Source: Nitrospirillum iridis (GTDB lineage: Bacteria; Pseudomonadota; Alphaproteobacteria; Azospirillales; Azospirillaceae). From it: 42,129 nt of DNA. This document shows positions 9,170 to 17,493 of this stretch, one piece after another. The translations under genes were made by a program, and so were the position numbers. The DNA lies in assembly GCF_014205765.1 (NCBI RefSeq), contig NZ_JACIIZ010000027.1, positions 1 to 42,129 on the forward strand. Reading direction: 5' to 3'. The notes under the pieces are model-generated. The model was given only the letters and a program-made list of their open reading frames with translations. It ran no database searches and was not told the DNA's origin. The first letter of the stretch is position 1. The number at the start of each line of letters is the position of its first letter.

Positions 9170-10009
9170 TCAGAATGGAGCCTTAAACATTTCGTGGTTG
9201 TAGTAACCATTCTTCGAACGTGGTTTCGCGCCAGGTTCACGTACATCGATGAAGACACAGTCGGGGCCCTCACCGATATATACTGCTACATGACCCGATC
9301 CCGCTTCTGCAACCCATCCCGCAATATCGCCGGGCTCAAGGTCAATATAAATCGGCCCAGTGCCTATGGTCGACGGGGCATTTCCCATCAGATCATTCGC
9401 TTGACGGTATGGAATCGCTAAAACTGCACAGACAAATTCGCTGCACCCTCTTGGATAAATTGCTCCAGCTGAAAGAAGGGCTTTCGCTCTATTCACGCGA
9501 TCAGCCTTCGATTGCGCGAATATCAAGTTATTTTCGTAATAGTCGATGGATGAACTGGCATTAACATCCAGACTACTGGTGATCGGCATCTGAGACGGCA
9601 GCGCCTGGCCAAGATGGAAGCTCTGCGTACTATTCACTCCGGTCGAGTGTAGGAGCCCGGTCATCGGATGCACAGGCTGCTGCGAATCAGGACCGAATCC
9701 CCAACCTCCCGGAGGATTGGGCCGGCGCCCATCGATAAAATAGTCAAAATTAAAACCGCTCGACCTGCGAACTAGAAAAATCAAAACAAGAAAATATCCA
9801 AAAAAGCCGACGGCCAATCCCACACCATATGCACCAAAAACATCGGTCCCCTTGTCAAAAACGGAAAGAACTGCAGCGCCACCTATAACGCCAATGACTG
9901 TAGTTATATCACCCAGGGAAACATCCCCTTTTCGGTAACGATTAATGAAGTAAAGATACCAACCAATTACAGCACCGAAAGCAATTGCCCCTCCAATCTT
10001 CCAGTCCAT
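9170..10009 (-). CDS. Three-helix membrane protein with C-terminal NlpC/P60-type cysteine hydrolase
   Basis: This 279-residue protein has three N-terminal membrane segments (about residues 5-22, 35-51, 57-80), a Pro/Gly-rich linker (about 95-130), and a C-terminal papain-like domain. The catalytic pattern is RGCSEFVCAVL with Cys189, LEPGDIAGW (225-232), SGHVAVYIGE with His240 (238-247), and FIDV with Asp255. This matches NlpC/P60 enzymes, which usually cut peptidoglycan stem peptides or act as amidases. There is no cleavable signal peptide, so it is membrane-anchored; which side the hydrolase faces is unknown. The gene is clearly AT-richer than its neighbours. It follows a small membrane gene by 18 nt and is divergent from the giant genes. 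A CHAP-type relative is an alternative. Confidence 0.65.
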   Translation of the reverse strand: MDWKIGGAIAFGAVIGWYLYFINRYRKGDVSLGDITTVIGVIGGAAVLSVFDKGTDVFGAYGVGLAVGFFGYFLVLIFLVRRSSGFNFDYFIDGRRPNPPGGWGFGPDSQQPVHPMTGLLHSTGVNSTQSFHLGQALPSQMPITSSLDVNASSSIDYYENNLIFAQSKADRVNRAKALLSAGAIYPRGCSEFVCAVLAIPYRQANDLMGNAPSTIGTGPIYIDLEPGDIAGWVAEAGSGHVAVYIGEGPDCVFIDVREPGAKPRSKNGYYNHEMFKAPF

Positions 10010-10027
10010 TTTAATACCCCATCATTG

Positions 10028-10276
10028 TCACGGAACTTGGCGCGCTGACTGCCATAGCTTCCCCATTACTAATCCTAAAAAAACTCCAGTGGCCGTAATC
10101 CAATCACCAGATTGACCGACTTGAAAATACACAACTGCGCCAACCAGAACCCAAAATAACAAAATAAAAATTAGCGAAAGCGAAGTTATTTCTGAAAATT
10201 CACCAGGACAAGCCACCAGGATAGTCAGCCAGCCAACCACAGCGCCGAGACAGGCCATCCCCACCCACGTAAGCAT
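10028..10276 (-). CDS. Small three-helix membrane protein
   Basis: This 82-residue protein is almost entirely hydrophobic (helices about 3-22, 29-52, 58-76). Its first helix motif GAVVGW matches GAVIGW in the anchor of the downstream NlpC/P60 protein, and the spacing of the three helices is alike, so the two probably share an ancestral membrane module. The start MLTWVG at 10276 is chosen because GGCGGAG lies about 8 nt upstream; the longer open frame upstream has no membrane or coding character. It sits 18 nt before the NlpC/P60 gene in one transcript. It could be a membrane partner or immunity protein for that hydrolase. No function is known to me. Confidence 0.65.
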   Translation of the reverse strand: MLTWVGMACLGAVVGWLTILVACPGEFSEITSLSLIFILLFWVLVGAVVYFQVGQSGDWITATGVFLGLVMGKLWQSARQVP

Positions 10277-10320
10277 AGCGCACCGCTCCGCCGGCCCCCG
10301 ATCAAGCACGACTGAAATTA

Positions 10321-10422
10321 CTATAGATCGCCACGGCCGACAACCTTGGCGAGTGGTTTTTGGCCAGTACCTTTGGCATTGCGCTCTTGGATCTGGATGA
10401 TCGGTTTGATTTTCCCCTTCAC
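10321..10422 (-). CDS. Possible 33-codon peptide or gene remnant
   Basis: A GTG-started frame encodes a basic 33-residue peptide beginning VKGKIKPIIQIQERN and ending VVGRGDL. It reads like real protein sequence but lacks a clear ribosome site, and it ends 44 nt before the small membrane gene. It may be a leader peptide or the tail of a lost gene. Weak support. Confidence 0.2.
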   Translation of the reverse strand: MKGKIKPIIQIQERNAKGTGQKPLAKVVGRGDL

Positions 10423-10441
10423 AGCAAGGCCAGGGCCAAGG

Positions 10442-10474
10442 CATCTGCAGTCAGATGTGCGTCCCAGGGACGCA
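10442..10474. promoter_or_regulatory. Two adjacent dyads, candidate operator
   Basis: CATCTG-CAGT-CAGATG (10442-10457) is directly followed by TGCGTCCC-A-GGGACGCA (10458-10474), an 8-bp perfect palindrome around one central base. They sit in the divergent region about 40-70 nt upstream of the proposed plus-strand promoter, a fitting place for a dimeric regulator. Alternatively they form RNA hairpins in a minus-strand leader. No regulator gene is adjacent. Confidence 0.35.
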
Positions 10475-10509
10475 GATCAACGAAAACTTGAGCAATTCAA
10501 ACTTTAAAG

Positions 10510-10539
10510 TTGTGTTATTGTCAATAGTGCGTATATGAT
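10510..10539 (+). promoter_or_regulatory. Candidate promoter for the giant gene pair
   Basis: TTGTGT (10510-10515) and TATGAT (10534-10539) are spaced by 18 nt and would start transcription near 10546. That would leave an unusually long leader of about 270 nt before the ATG at 10815. The -35 is a poor match, so this is tentative. Confidence 0.3.
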
Positions 10540-10814
10540 AACCACCTTGCAGGCATTGAAAAGAACTAATATGGACGCCTCTGACAGCCCGATGCAATTT
10601 TTCATATAGCAAATTCGGGCCACGTTGCTGGCCTCCTCAGTACATGAGCGTGTTTGCGCTATCTGATCTCCCAATGGCCCCCTACCCTAGTAGGCATGGT
10701 GGAGCCCGCGAAGACGCAGGGCCAACTTAAAACCCCGCATCTAAAAATGTCCATAGTCCGGGTCGCTCTGAAGACGATTTACCGCCACGTCCCCATTTTT
10801 TGGAGGAAGCTTAG

Positions 10815-13800
10815 ATGGCGCCTATTCTATCGGTCTGGGCTACAGGCGTTCTGCCAGACATTCCGGCCGGCCCGCCGGCAACGCCCAGATTATATAATAT
10901 CCAATATGACAATGAGAAGGGATTCAGCGTCGAGAAGGGCGATGATCACACCCCGCTCCCGTGGCATGAGATTGACGAACATAATAATGCAGAGAGAAGG
11001 TGGTCCATCACCTTGGTCGGTGTCGCCTTTTTAAGGTTCCATGCCGACGGGTGGCCGGTGGCGGGCATGCCGGATTTTAGCTTCAGGTCAATCGCTGATC
11101 TGCCCGCGCCGGAAAAGCTGCGCGATGAAGCCTTGCCCTTCGAAAACGACGACGACTTCCTGCGCGCCCATGTCCGGCTTGTGAAGATGTGCGCCTTGGG
11201 CTTCAGCACCGTCCGCTTAACCAAACGGGAAGTGACGTCAAAACCGGGTGCTCCAGATTATAAGCCGGCGGGCCAATGGCTGGCGATCCGGCTTTCGCTG
11301 CTGGAAACCAGCCTGTTCGACACCCCCGCCAGGGGACGTTCATTGTCGCCGGACCAGGTCGTAAAGGCCGCGATGGCCGGCCTTGATCCGGGCTCCGAGG
11401 GTGATTTCGTGAGTCTCAAGCGGCAGACTGCGACGGCGGAACTGCAGGATGTCCTGCGACGCCGCGCGCCCTATCTCGCGGCTGGCTTCCGGCACAAGGG
11501 CGACTTCGAGCGGGCGTTTGAATCTTTTGCCTGGAACGCCACGGGCATTCAAGTGCTGGGGGCCGTCGTTCCCGATTGGTCAGGAACGCAAATGATTCCA
11601 TCCCGCGTTGATCGGTGGGGAGCCGTTTCGGCGCTGGCCGACGGCTTCTGGTGGGCCACAGCTCCGAAGGCCGTCGATCCGGCAGCACGCCTGACACTGA
11701 AGAATGCCCTGGCTTGGCTTCCCTGCTTTCCACCAGAACCACCGCCATCCGCACCGGGACGGCCAATCCTGTCGCTGCTGGAAGCCCCTGGAATCGCGGC
11801 GACCTCGCCGCTTGCCATCCTTGACCAGCTCGACTTGAAAACGGCGGCTGTGGCACCGCCAGCGGCGGCCGAACTTCCCGGTTGCACGGGTGGAAAGACC
11901 GTTCCATTCCATCACCTACACGCGCGCAGCGTGGGTGGAGAGATCGAGTGGCGCCGATGGTTGGCGCTGGCATCCGATCCGGAGGCGGGGGATGCCGCAG
12001 GCGCATCGGCCGTGCCCGTCTTGCTGCGCGTACGTCGCGGGGCTGGCACACCGAATGAAGCCGGCGCGTTGACGATCATCCTGGAGGGCCTGACGGATCG
12101 CCATTTCGCCCATATCTGGTCCGGCAAAGTCGCCGCCATTCTTCGGGAAAACGCCCGCCGAGAAGGGGCCGCCGGCGCATTGACGCTGGTGCCGGACATA
12201 GCCGGCGGGACAGGCTTGGCCCCGGCGCAACAGCCTGGCGACTGGTATGTCGAGTTCGACTGCAAGGAACCCTGGCCGGGCGCGGAGGAAGGCCGCTTCC
12301 TTGGTCGCTACATCCTGAATCGCGTGACCTTGAATCGGATGGCGGGCCAGGCAGCGCCGGCACGGGATCTACTGTCAAGCCCCCCGCCAGCGAGTAACGG
12401 TCCGGGCGGATGGCAGCTCGAAGCGGCGCAGATTCGCTTCCCGGGTATACGCATCCAATCTGATCAGGTTCCCGTGCTAACATTCAGCGGACGGCTGAAG
12501 GTCGGCTTGGACATGGAAGGCGCGGACGGCCTGGCGTTCGATGTCGATGCCAACCTCCAATGGCATCTGAAGACCAACCATAAGGTCCAGATCGGATCGG
12601 TGGACACCTTCAGTATCACTCCTGTGGGTGACGCCGTGACGGCCATCGGCGGGCTGGATATCCGGTTCGGTGGTGGCTCCCTTGCGCCCTTCACGCTCAG
12701 CGTCGAAGGGAATGGCGCCATGATCGACTACCAACTCGGTCGAGACGACGAACCGCTGATCCTTCCCACCGAGCGCGTTACGGTCGGGGGCAGCGATCTG
12801 GATGACGATGATCAGGCGACCCATCCGCTGCTTTGGGCCACCCCCCTGATGAACAAGGGCACCCTGGACGGGCGCGACTACCGTTCCCGGACCAGTGGGA
12901 GACGGACGATCACCTTCGATCTGGGGCCGGCCGAGGCTGAGGGGCCCGGCCGCACCACGGACCGCGCCGAGGTGACGATCATTGACCCCGCCCCCATGAT
13001 GGTCGTGAAAGTATCCACCGAAAGACTGTCGGCGCCCGACGCCATCAGGGATAGCGCCGCCACGTGGCAGTCGGCCGAAGGCTACTGGCGGCTACCGCCG
13101 GCCTCCGACAAGAAGCAGGAAATCCAGCTGACCTTGCCACCGCAGGGGGTGGCGGAAGCCTGGGAACGCGGCGGGGACGACCAAGTGCTGAATGACGCCC
13201 GCATTCCTGCCCGGCTCGTCCCGGCGGCCGACCTGTTCCTTGAAGGCGATGAGCGCGGCCGCAACCAGGAAGCGCCCTGGAACCTCCGCCATATCCTGGG
13301 TTTCAGCGACGCCGACCTGCCCGGCGCCCGGCTGATGCGGATCGGCCGGTTGGAAGTTCTCTATGGGCTGGAGGGCTGGACGAGCGACCTCGCGGGCTTT
13401 CGCTTGGCGGAACTTGCCGGATGGCGCGGTGTCCCGCGCGAGGCCATCACCACCGACGCCACACGGCGCAAGCGCTGGCTCAGCGCACAGCAAACCTGGT
13501 CGCGCCGCCTGGCCGTACTCGACCTGCGCGACGAACGCAACCCGCTGACCCTTCCCCGGCTGGAAGGTGTTCGTTATCGGCTGCGGTCCAAGCAAAACGA
13601 CGACGCGAAATACGCGAGCCCTGACGGGGTGCAGAACGAATACTGGACCGATCGCGACCAGGGCGGGATTCTCAGCGGCGTCTTCGCGGGCTTTGAGCAA
13701 AGCTCCGTCATCGATAGCCTTCAGCAGCACCCGCGTCGCGATGGCATCGGCGATCTGGAAGGGTTACAGCTCTCCGCGCTGGGGGCATGGACGCGACCGC

Positions 13801-16800
13801 GCGCGGCCTTCCAGAACGGCCTGACCCTCATCGCGGCCGACGTGGCCATGGGGCGTGTGCATGAGGCCAGGTTCGAGCGCAAGGGCCGCATCGGCGCGCT
13901 CCACACCTTGGCAAAGCACGTCATCGTCTATCGGCGCGCCTTCCTGCCCAGCCGCCAGTTCGGGTTGAAGCAGCAGCCCAATAATCTAGGCCGGCCAATC
14001 GTGCGAAAGGTGGAAGAGTATATCGAGATCACCCAACCCCTTCGCAATTACCCGGACCAGCCGGGCGGAACCGAACTGAACAGCGGCCCCGTACTCGGCG
14101 TGCGATTCCGGACAGTGCGCATCCCCGTGAACGGATCCTGGGCGTCGCCATTGCGCGATCCACGGGTAAAAGGCTACCAGATCCCCCTCTGGCGCCAAGG
14201 CGAAGATCCGGCCATCTATCCACGACCGGCCGTCGATCTGCTTGTCGCCGGTGATCCTGGTCGATCTGAGCCGGAGCCCCCCGCGCGCAGGGTGGAGAAC
14301 CCGGAGCGCCTGCGATTCTACACGCTCACGCTGGCGGGGCCGGATGATCCACCCGGCGATGTCGAGGCATGGCCGCTGGTATACGGGGCGGACTATATCG
14401 ATACCGCCCTGGACAATCCGATCCGTAATGGTATCGCACAGAGAGATTTTCAGGTGCCCGGCCAGCCCGGTACGATGCTGGACCCAGCCAATCTGGAATC
14501 CCCCGGCACCGAGAGGTTCACCCTGCTGCTGGAACCGGGTCCAGGCATCAACCTGATGCAAGGTCGAGCAAGAAACCCAACCATCGCCGACCTGCGCAGC
14601 GTCCTGTTGATGCGGGCCCGCGCATCACGAACATCCGCGGCGGAAGCGGAGAACCAGGCAGAGACACAGGATCTCGCCAACTTGGCCAGGATGGCGATTA
14701 CGGGTGACCTCCTGACGGCGTTGGCCAGAAAGCCCACCGCGGCCGACAACCCCATCGGGCAATTGCGGCAAAAGGCCATCGAGCAGGTGAACGCGCTCAG
14801 AGGGATGGCGCCGCTCAAGACCCCCGTCAACCTGGAGGGGCTTTGCGGATGGGCGCACGAACCCCAGCGCAGGATCGAAGATCTTCGCAACCAGTTGAAG
14901 GCGGTCAATGGGATCAATGCGCTCTGGGCCAGCAACCGCCAGGAGGCCATGCTGGCCCTGCGCCGGCTTGAGGCCAGGGTGGATGCCCTGCTGCCGCTGG
15001 AGCCGACCCACAACGCGATCTTCACGCGCGTCGTGGAGCAGGTTGCACGCACCGGCGACAACCTGCGGAAGGGGGTCAACGGCAAGCTTGGTGCAGTGAA
15101 GGGCGGGCTCACCGCCGCAGTAGCCGTTCTGGGCGCCTCGGTCGAAGGCCTGACGCGGGCGGCCGATGACGTGAGGAAAGAACTCGATAAGGGCCAAACG
15201 AACGCGCAGGCAGTGCTGGCCTTGGCCCGCGGCGCCCTTTCCGACAACGCCCGGGCGGCCCAGACAGCCATTGGCCAACTGGTGGCGCAGCTCGCGGCGC
15301 TGGATCAGACCGCGACCGAGTTGCGGGGGGCCGCGCCGGAAATCGCCAAGGTCTCCCCGAAAGCGGGCGGCCTGGCCTTGACCTTGGCGACCCAGTTGGA
15401 AGGAACGCGAAAACGGCTGGTCGATTACCTGACGCCAAAGGGCGAGGGCCTGTCAAAGGCGTCCGGCGCCATACAGATGCAGGTGGCGCAATGGTCCCGC
15501 GGAACGGAACTGGACATCCAGGACTTGCAGAATGTCGTCAGCGACATTGGCGCCTCGGCCGCCGCATTGCGGTCTGGGGTCGACAGCGAGGCGGCGGCGT
15601 TGCAATCGCTGATCGACAACGCATCCCAGGCGCTGTTCGACGCGCTTGAGAGCGAGGTGCGGCAGGCTCGCCAAACTGTGGACGACTTTGGTTCGGAGCC
15701 CCTCGAGTCAATCGAGCAGAGCCTACGCTACCTGTCGGGAATCCTAGGCAATCTGAGGCGGGAGGTGGGGAAGCAGACCGTTCCGACCGGTCTGCTCGAG
15801 AAGCTGGGCGAAACGATCACCCCCATGGACGAGCTGCTGGGAAATGTCAGCGACAAGCTCCAAAAGACCGGCGCCGCGCTTTGCACCTTCCTGGGCCAGG
15901 CGGACGAGGTTGCCGGCGCCTTGCTGAAGGGTTGGTCGCAGAAGGTCGATACGATCGTCGCCGAACTCCAGGGCTTCACCGGGGATATCGAGAAGCTGCA
16001 GGCGAAGATTGATGGCTACGCGTGCGGCATTGGCAACGCCCTGAGCCGGATGCGAAGTGGGGTCGAGGAGGTTCTGGAAGGCAAGATCTTTGAAAAGCTC
16101 TTGCTGGATAAAGTGACACCCACCGATCTGGCCCCGGCCGTCGCGCTCAACATACTGCGCGCCGCCGGAGCGCCGCCTATCGTTGAGCAACTGGTCTTCA
16201 ACCGCGAGAGGATCGCTTATTATTTTGAGTCAGAGGCGCAGCGTCTGATCATGACGCCCGTCACGGCACTGGTCGATCAGGCGGACCAGGCCCTGCGTGG
16301 CCTGGGCATCGCCCTGCCCACGCTGGGCCTGGATGGCGCGCTGCTGGCGCCCATGCACCAAACATTCGACGACCTCCGCAAGCAAGCGGAGGGCGGGCTG
16401 GACGAGGTGAAGTTGAAGGCCCAGGACGTCATGAAGGATTTCGCTGGCCTCAAGGATTTACTGCCCAACCTCGATTTCGGACCGGACCTCGCCAAGGCGG
16501 TCCGTATCACCCATGACTATGACGCCGCCCGCCGAATGGCTTGGCTCCGGGCGGAAATCGGTTACGGACCGAAAACGGAAGACCTGTTCAGCCACGATGC
16601 TTTCACGATCGTCGCGGAGCAGATGGTCCTGGACGGCGTATCGCTGTACGAGCGGGGCCTTGCCAGCAGCGAAAGCCGAAGCGTCAAGGCCAACCTGCGA
16701 TCCGACTGGCTCCTGATCATCGGCGGGCTGGAACTGGTGCGCATCCGCGACGCGGCGATCCGTTATGACGACAAGACGGGGCTTGATTTCGACATCAAGC

Positions 16801-17483
16801 CCGAGAAGATCGAGTTTCCCGGCGCGCTCCAGATCCTTACCGACGCCGTGTCATCGCTCAGCCTCGGCGATACGAAGCCCCTGACGCTGGAGACGCTGAA
16901 CGATCCCACCACCGGCCGGACGATCGGGCTGAAGTCGTGCTACGACATGCCACCGACCTCGTTCGGGCTGGGCGCGGTGGCGGTGATGAACGCGGCCTTC
17001 GGCGTGCACCTGGAACTCGCCCAGCGGTCGGAGTTCGAAATCCGCAGCTTCGCCTATTTCGGGCGGAAGAGCAGCCCCTTCGCGATGACCGTTAGCCTGC
17101 TCGGCGGTGGCGGTTATCTGGAGGCGGAAGCGACTCACCTGCCCGCCTCCCGCAAGACCGACATCGCGTTGCGCGTCAGCATCGGACTTGCCGCCGGTAC
17201 CGGCTTCAGCTTTGGCCCCCTCAGAGGCAGCATCCAGATCTTTCTGGGCTTCGAGGCGAACTTCGAGTCCGGAACGGCGGGATCGCGCATCGCGGTGACT
17301 GCACTGTTCGTCCTGTCGGGGTCGGTCACAGCCTGGGGATTCGTCACCGTCAACATCTGCGTGATGCTGGCCCTGACCTACGTCGACACGAAGCTATTAG
17401 GCAGCGGCTCGATCAGCGTCGAAGTCCGCATAAGCCGCTTCTTCCGCAAGCAGTTCTCGCGCCCCATCACCTATCGCCTCTAG
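10815..17483 (+). CDS. Giant protein 1 (2222 residues), unknown function, long coiled-coil centre
   Basis: Not recognised. The first roughly 1250 residues look beta-rich and globular (many short alternating strands, Gly/Pro/Trp turns). Residues about 1270-1890 are Ala/Leu/Gln-rich helices with few prolines, suggesting long coiled coils or a rod. Around 1962-2010 a beta segment (DWLLIIGGLELVRIRDAAIR) precedes a Gly-rich, alternating hydrophobic C-terminus (about 2075-2222). That region includes a strongly hydrophobic stretch around 2165-2195 and ends in FSRPITYRL. There is no signal peptide, P-loop or obvious catalytic motif. GGAGG lies 8 nt before the ATG. The next giant gene starts 10 nt after its stop. 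The gene is intact with steady coding character. It could be a structural, tail-like or membrane-inserting protein; this is inference from shape only. Confidence 0.8.
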   Translation: MAPILSVWATGVLPDIPAGPPATPRLYNIQYDNEKGFSVEKGDDHTPLPWHEIDEHNNAERRWSITLVGVAFLRFHADGWPVAGMPDFSFRSIADLPAPEKLRDEALPFENDDDFLRAHVRLVKMCALGFSTVRLTKREVTSKPGAPDYKPAGQWLAIRLSLLETSLFDTPARGRSLSPDQVVKAAMAGLDPGSEGDFVSLKRQTATAELQDVLRRRAPYLAAGFRHKGDFERAFESFAWNATGIQVLGAVVPDWSGTQMIPSRVDRWGAVSALADGFWWATAPKAVDPAARLTLKNALAWLPCFPPEPPPSAPGRPILSLLEAPGIAATSPLAILDQLDLKTAAVAPPAAAELPGCTGGKTVPFHHLHARSVGGEIEWRRWLALASDPEAGDAAGASAVPVLLRVRRGAGTPNEAGALTIILEGLTDRHFAHIWSGKVAAILRENARREGAAGALTLVPDIAGGTGLAPAQQPGDWYVEFDCKEPWPGAEEGRFLGRYILNRVTLNRMAGQAAPARDLLSSPPPASNGPGGWQLEAAQIRFPGIRIQSDQVPVLTFSGRLKVGLDMEGADGLAFDVDANLQWHLKTNHKVQIGSVDTFSITPVGDAVTAIGGLDIRFGGGSLAPFTLSVEGNGAMIDYQLGRDDEPLILPTERVTVGGSDLDDDDQATHPLLWATPLMNKGTLDGRDYRSRTSGRRTITFDLGPAEAEGPGRTTDRAEVTIIDPAPMMVVKVSTERLSAPDAIRDSAATWQSAEGYWRLPPASDKKQEIQLTLPPQGVAEAWERGGDDQVLNDARIPARLVPAADLFLEGDERGRNQEAPWNLRHILGFSDADLPGARLMRIGRLEVLYGLEGWTSDLAGFRLAELAGWRGVPREAITTDATRRKRWLSAQQTWSRRLAVLDLRDERNPLTLPRLEGVRYRLRSKQNDDAKYASPDGVQNEYWTDRDQGGILSGVFAGFEQSSVIDSLQQHPRRDGIGDLEGLQLSALGAWTRPRAAFQNGLTLIAADVAMGRVHEARFERKGRIGALHTLAKHVIVYRRAFLPSRQFGLKQQPNNLGRPIVRKVEEYIEITQPLRNYPDQPGGTELNSGPVLGVRFRTVRIPVNGSWASPLRDPRVKGYQIPLWRQGEDPAIYPRPAVDLLVAGDPGRSEPEPPARRVENPERLRFYTLTLAGPDDPPGDVEAWPLVYGADYIDTALDNPIRNGIAQRDFQVPGQPGTMLDPANLESPGTERFTLLLEPGPGINLMQGRARNPTIADLRSVLLMRARASRTSAAEAENQAETQDLANLARMAITGDLLTALARKPTAADNPIGQLRQKAIEQVNALRGMAPLKTPVNLEGLCGWAHEPQRRIEDLRNQLKAVNGINALWASNRQEAMLALRRLEARVDALLPLEPTHNAIFTRVVEQVARTGDNLRKGVNGKLGAVKGGLTAAVAVLGASVEGLTRAADDVRKELDKGQTNAQAVLALARGALSDNARAAQTAIGQLVAQLAALDQTATELRGAAPEIAKVSPKAGGLALTLATQLEGTRKRLVDYLTPKGEGLSKASGAIQMQVAQWSRGTELDIQDLQNVVSDIGASAAALRSGVDSEAAALQSLIDNASQALFDALESEVRQARQTVDDFGSEPLESIEQSLRYLSGILGNLRREVGKQTVPTGLLEKLGETITPMDELLGNVSDKLQKTGAALCTFLGQADEVAGALLKGWSQKVDTIVAELQGFTGDIEKLQAKIDGYACGIGNALSRMRSGVEEVLEGKIFEKLLLDKVTPTDLAPAVALNILRAAGAPPIVEQLVFNRERIAYYFESEAQRLIMTPVTALVDQADQALRGLGIALPTLGLDGALLAPMHQTFDDLRKQAEGGLDEVKLKAQDVMKDFAGLKDLLPNLDFGPDLAKAVRITHDYDAARRMAWLRAEIGYGPKTEDLFSHDAFTIVAEQMVLDGVSLYERGLASSESRSVKANLRSDWLLIIGGLELVRIRDAAIRYDDKTGLDFDIKPEKIEFPGALQILTDAVSSLSLGDTKPLTLETLNDPTTGRTIGLKSCYDMPPTSFGLGAVAVMNAAFGVHLELAQRSEFEIRSFAYFGRKSSPFAMTVSLLGGGGYLEAEATHLPASRKTDIALRVSIGLAAGTGFSFGPLRGSIQIFLGFEANFESGTAGSRIAVTALFVLSGSVTAWGFVTVNICVMLALTYVDTKLLGSGSISVEVRISRFFRKQFSRPITYRL

Positions 17484-17493
17484 GAGCCCTTCC

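Larger units (their letters stand above)
10277..10814. promoter_or_regulatory. Divergent control region between the NlpC/P60 module and the giant genes
   Basis: This 538-nt AT-rich region separates the minus-strand membrane genes from the plus-strand giant pair and must contain promoters for both. It holds two adjacent dyads (10442-10457 and 10458-10474), a candidate plus-strand promoter near 10510-10539, and a possible short peptide on the minus strand (10321-10422). Between 10577 and 10800 I see no gene. Confidence 0.5.

Noticed and set aside
9170-10009. NlpC/P60 protein as a phage endolysin
   Set aside because: It has three membrane helices, no holin-type partner, and no phage genes around it.
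10654-11034. 126-codon plus-strand frame overlapping the start of giant gene 1
   Set aside because: It overlaps the well-supported ATG at 10815 in another frame and has no ribosome site of its own.
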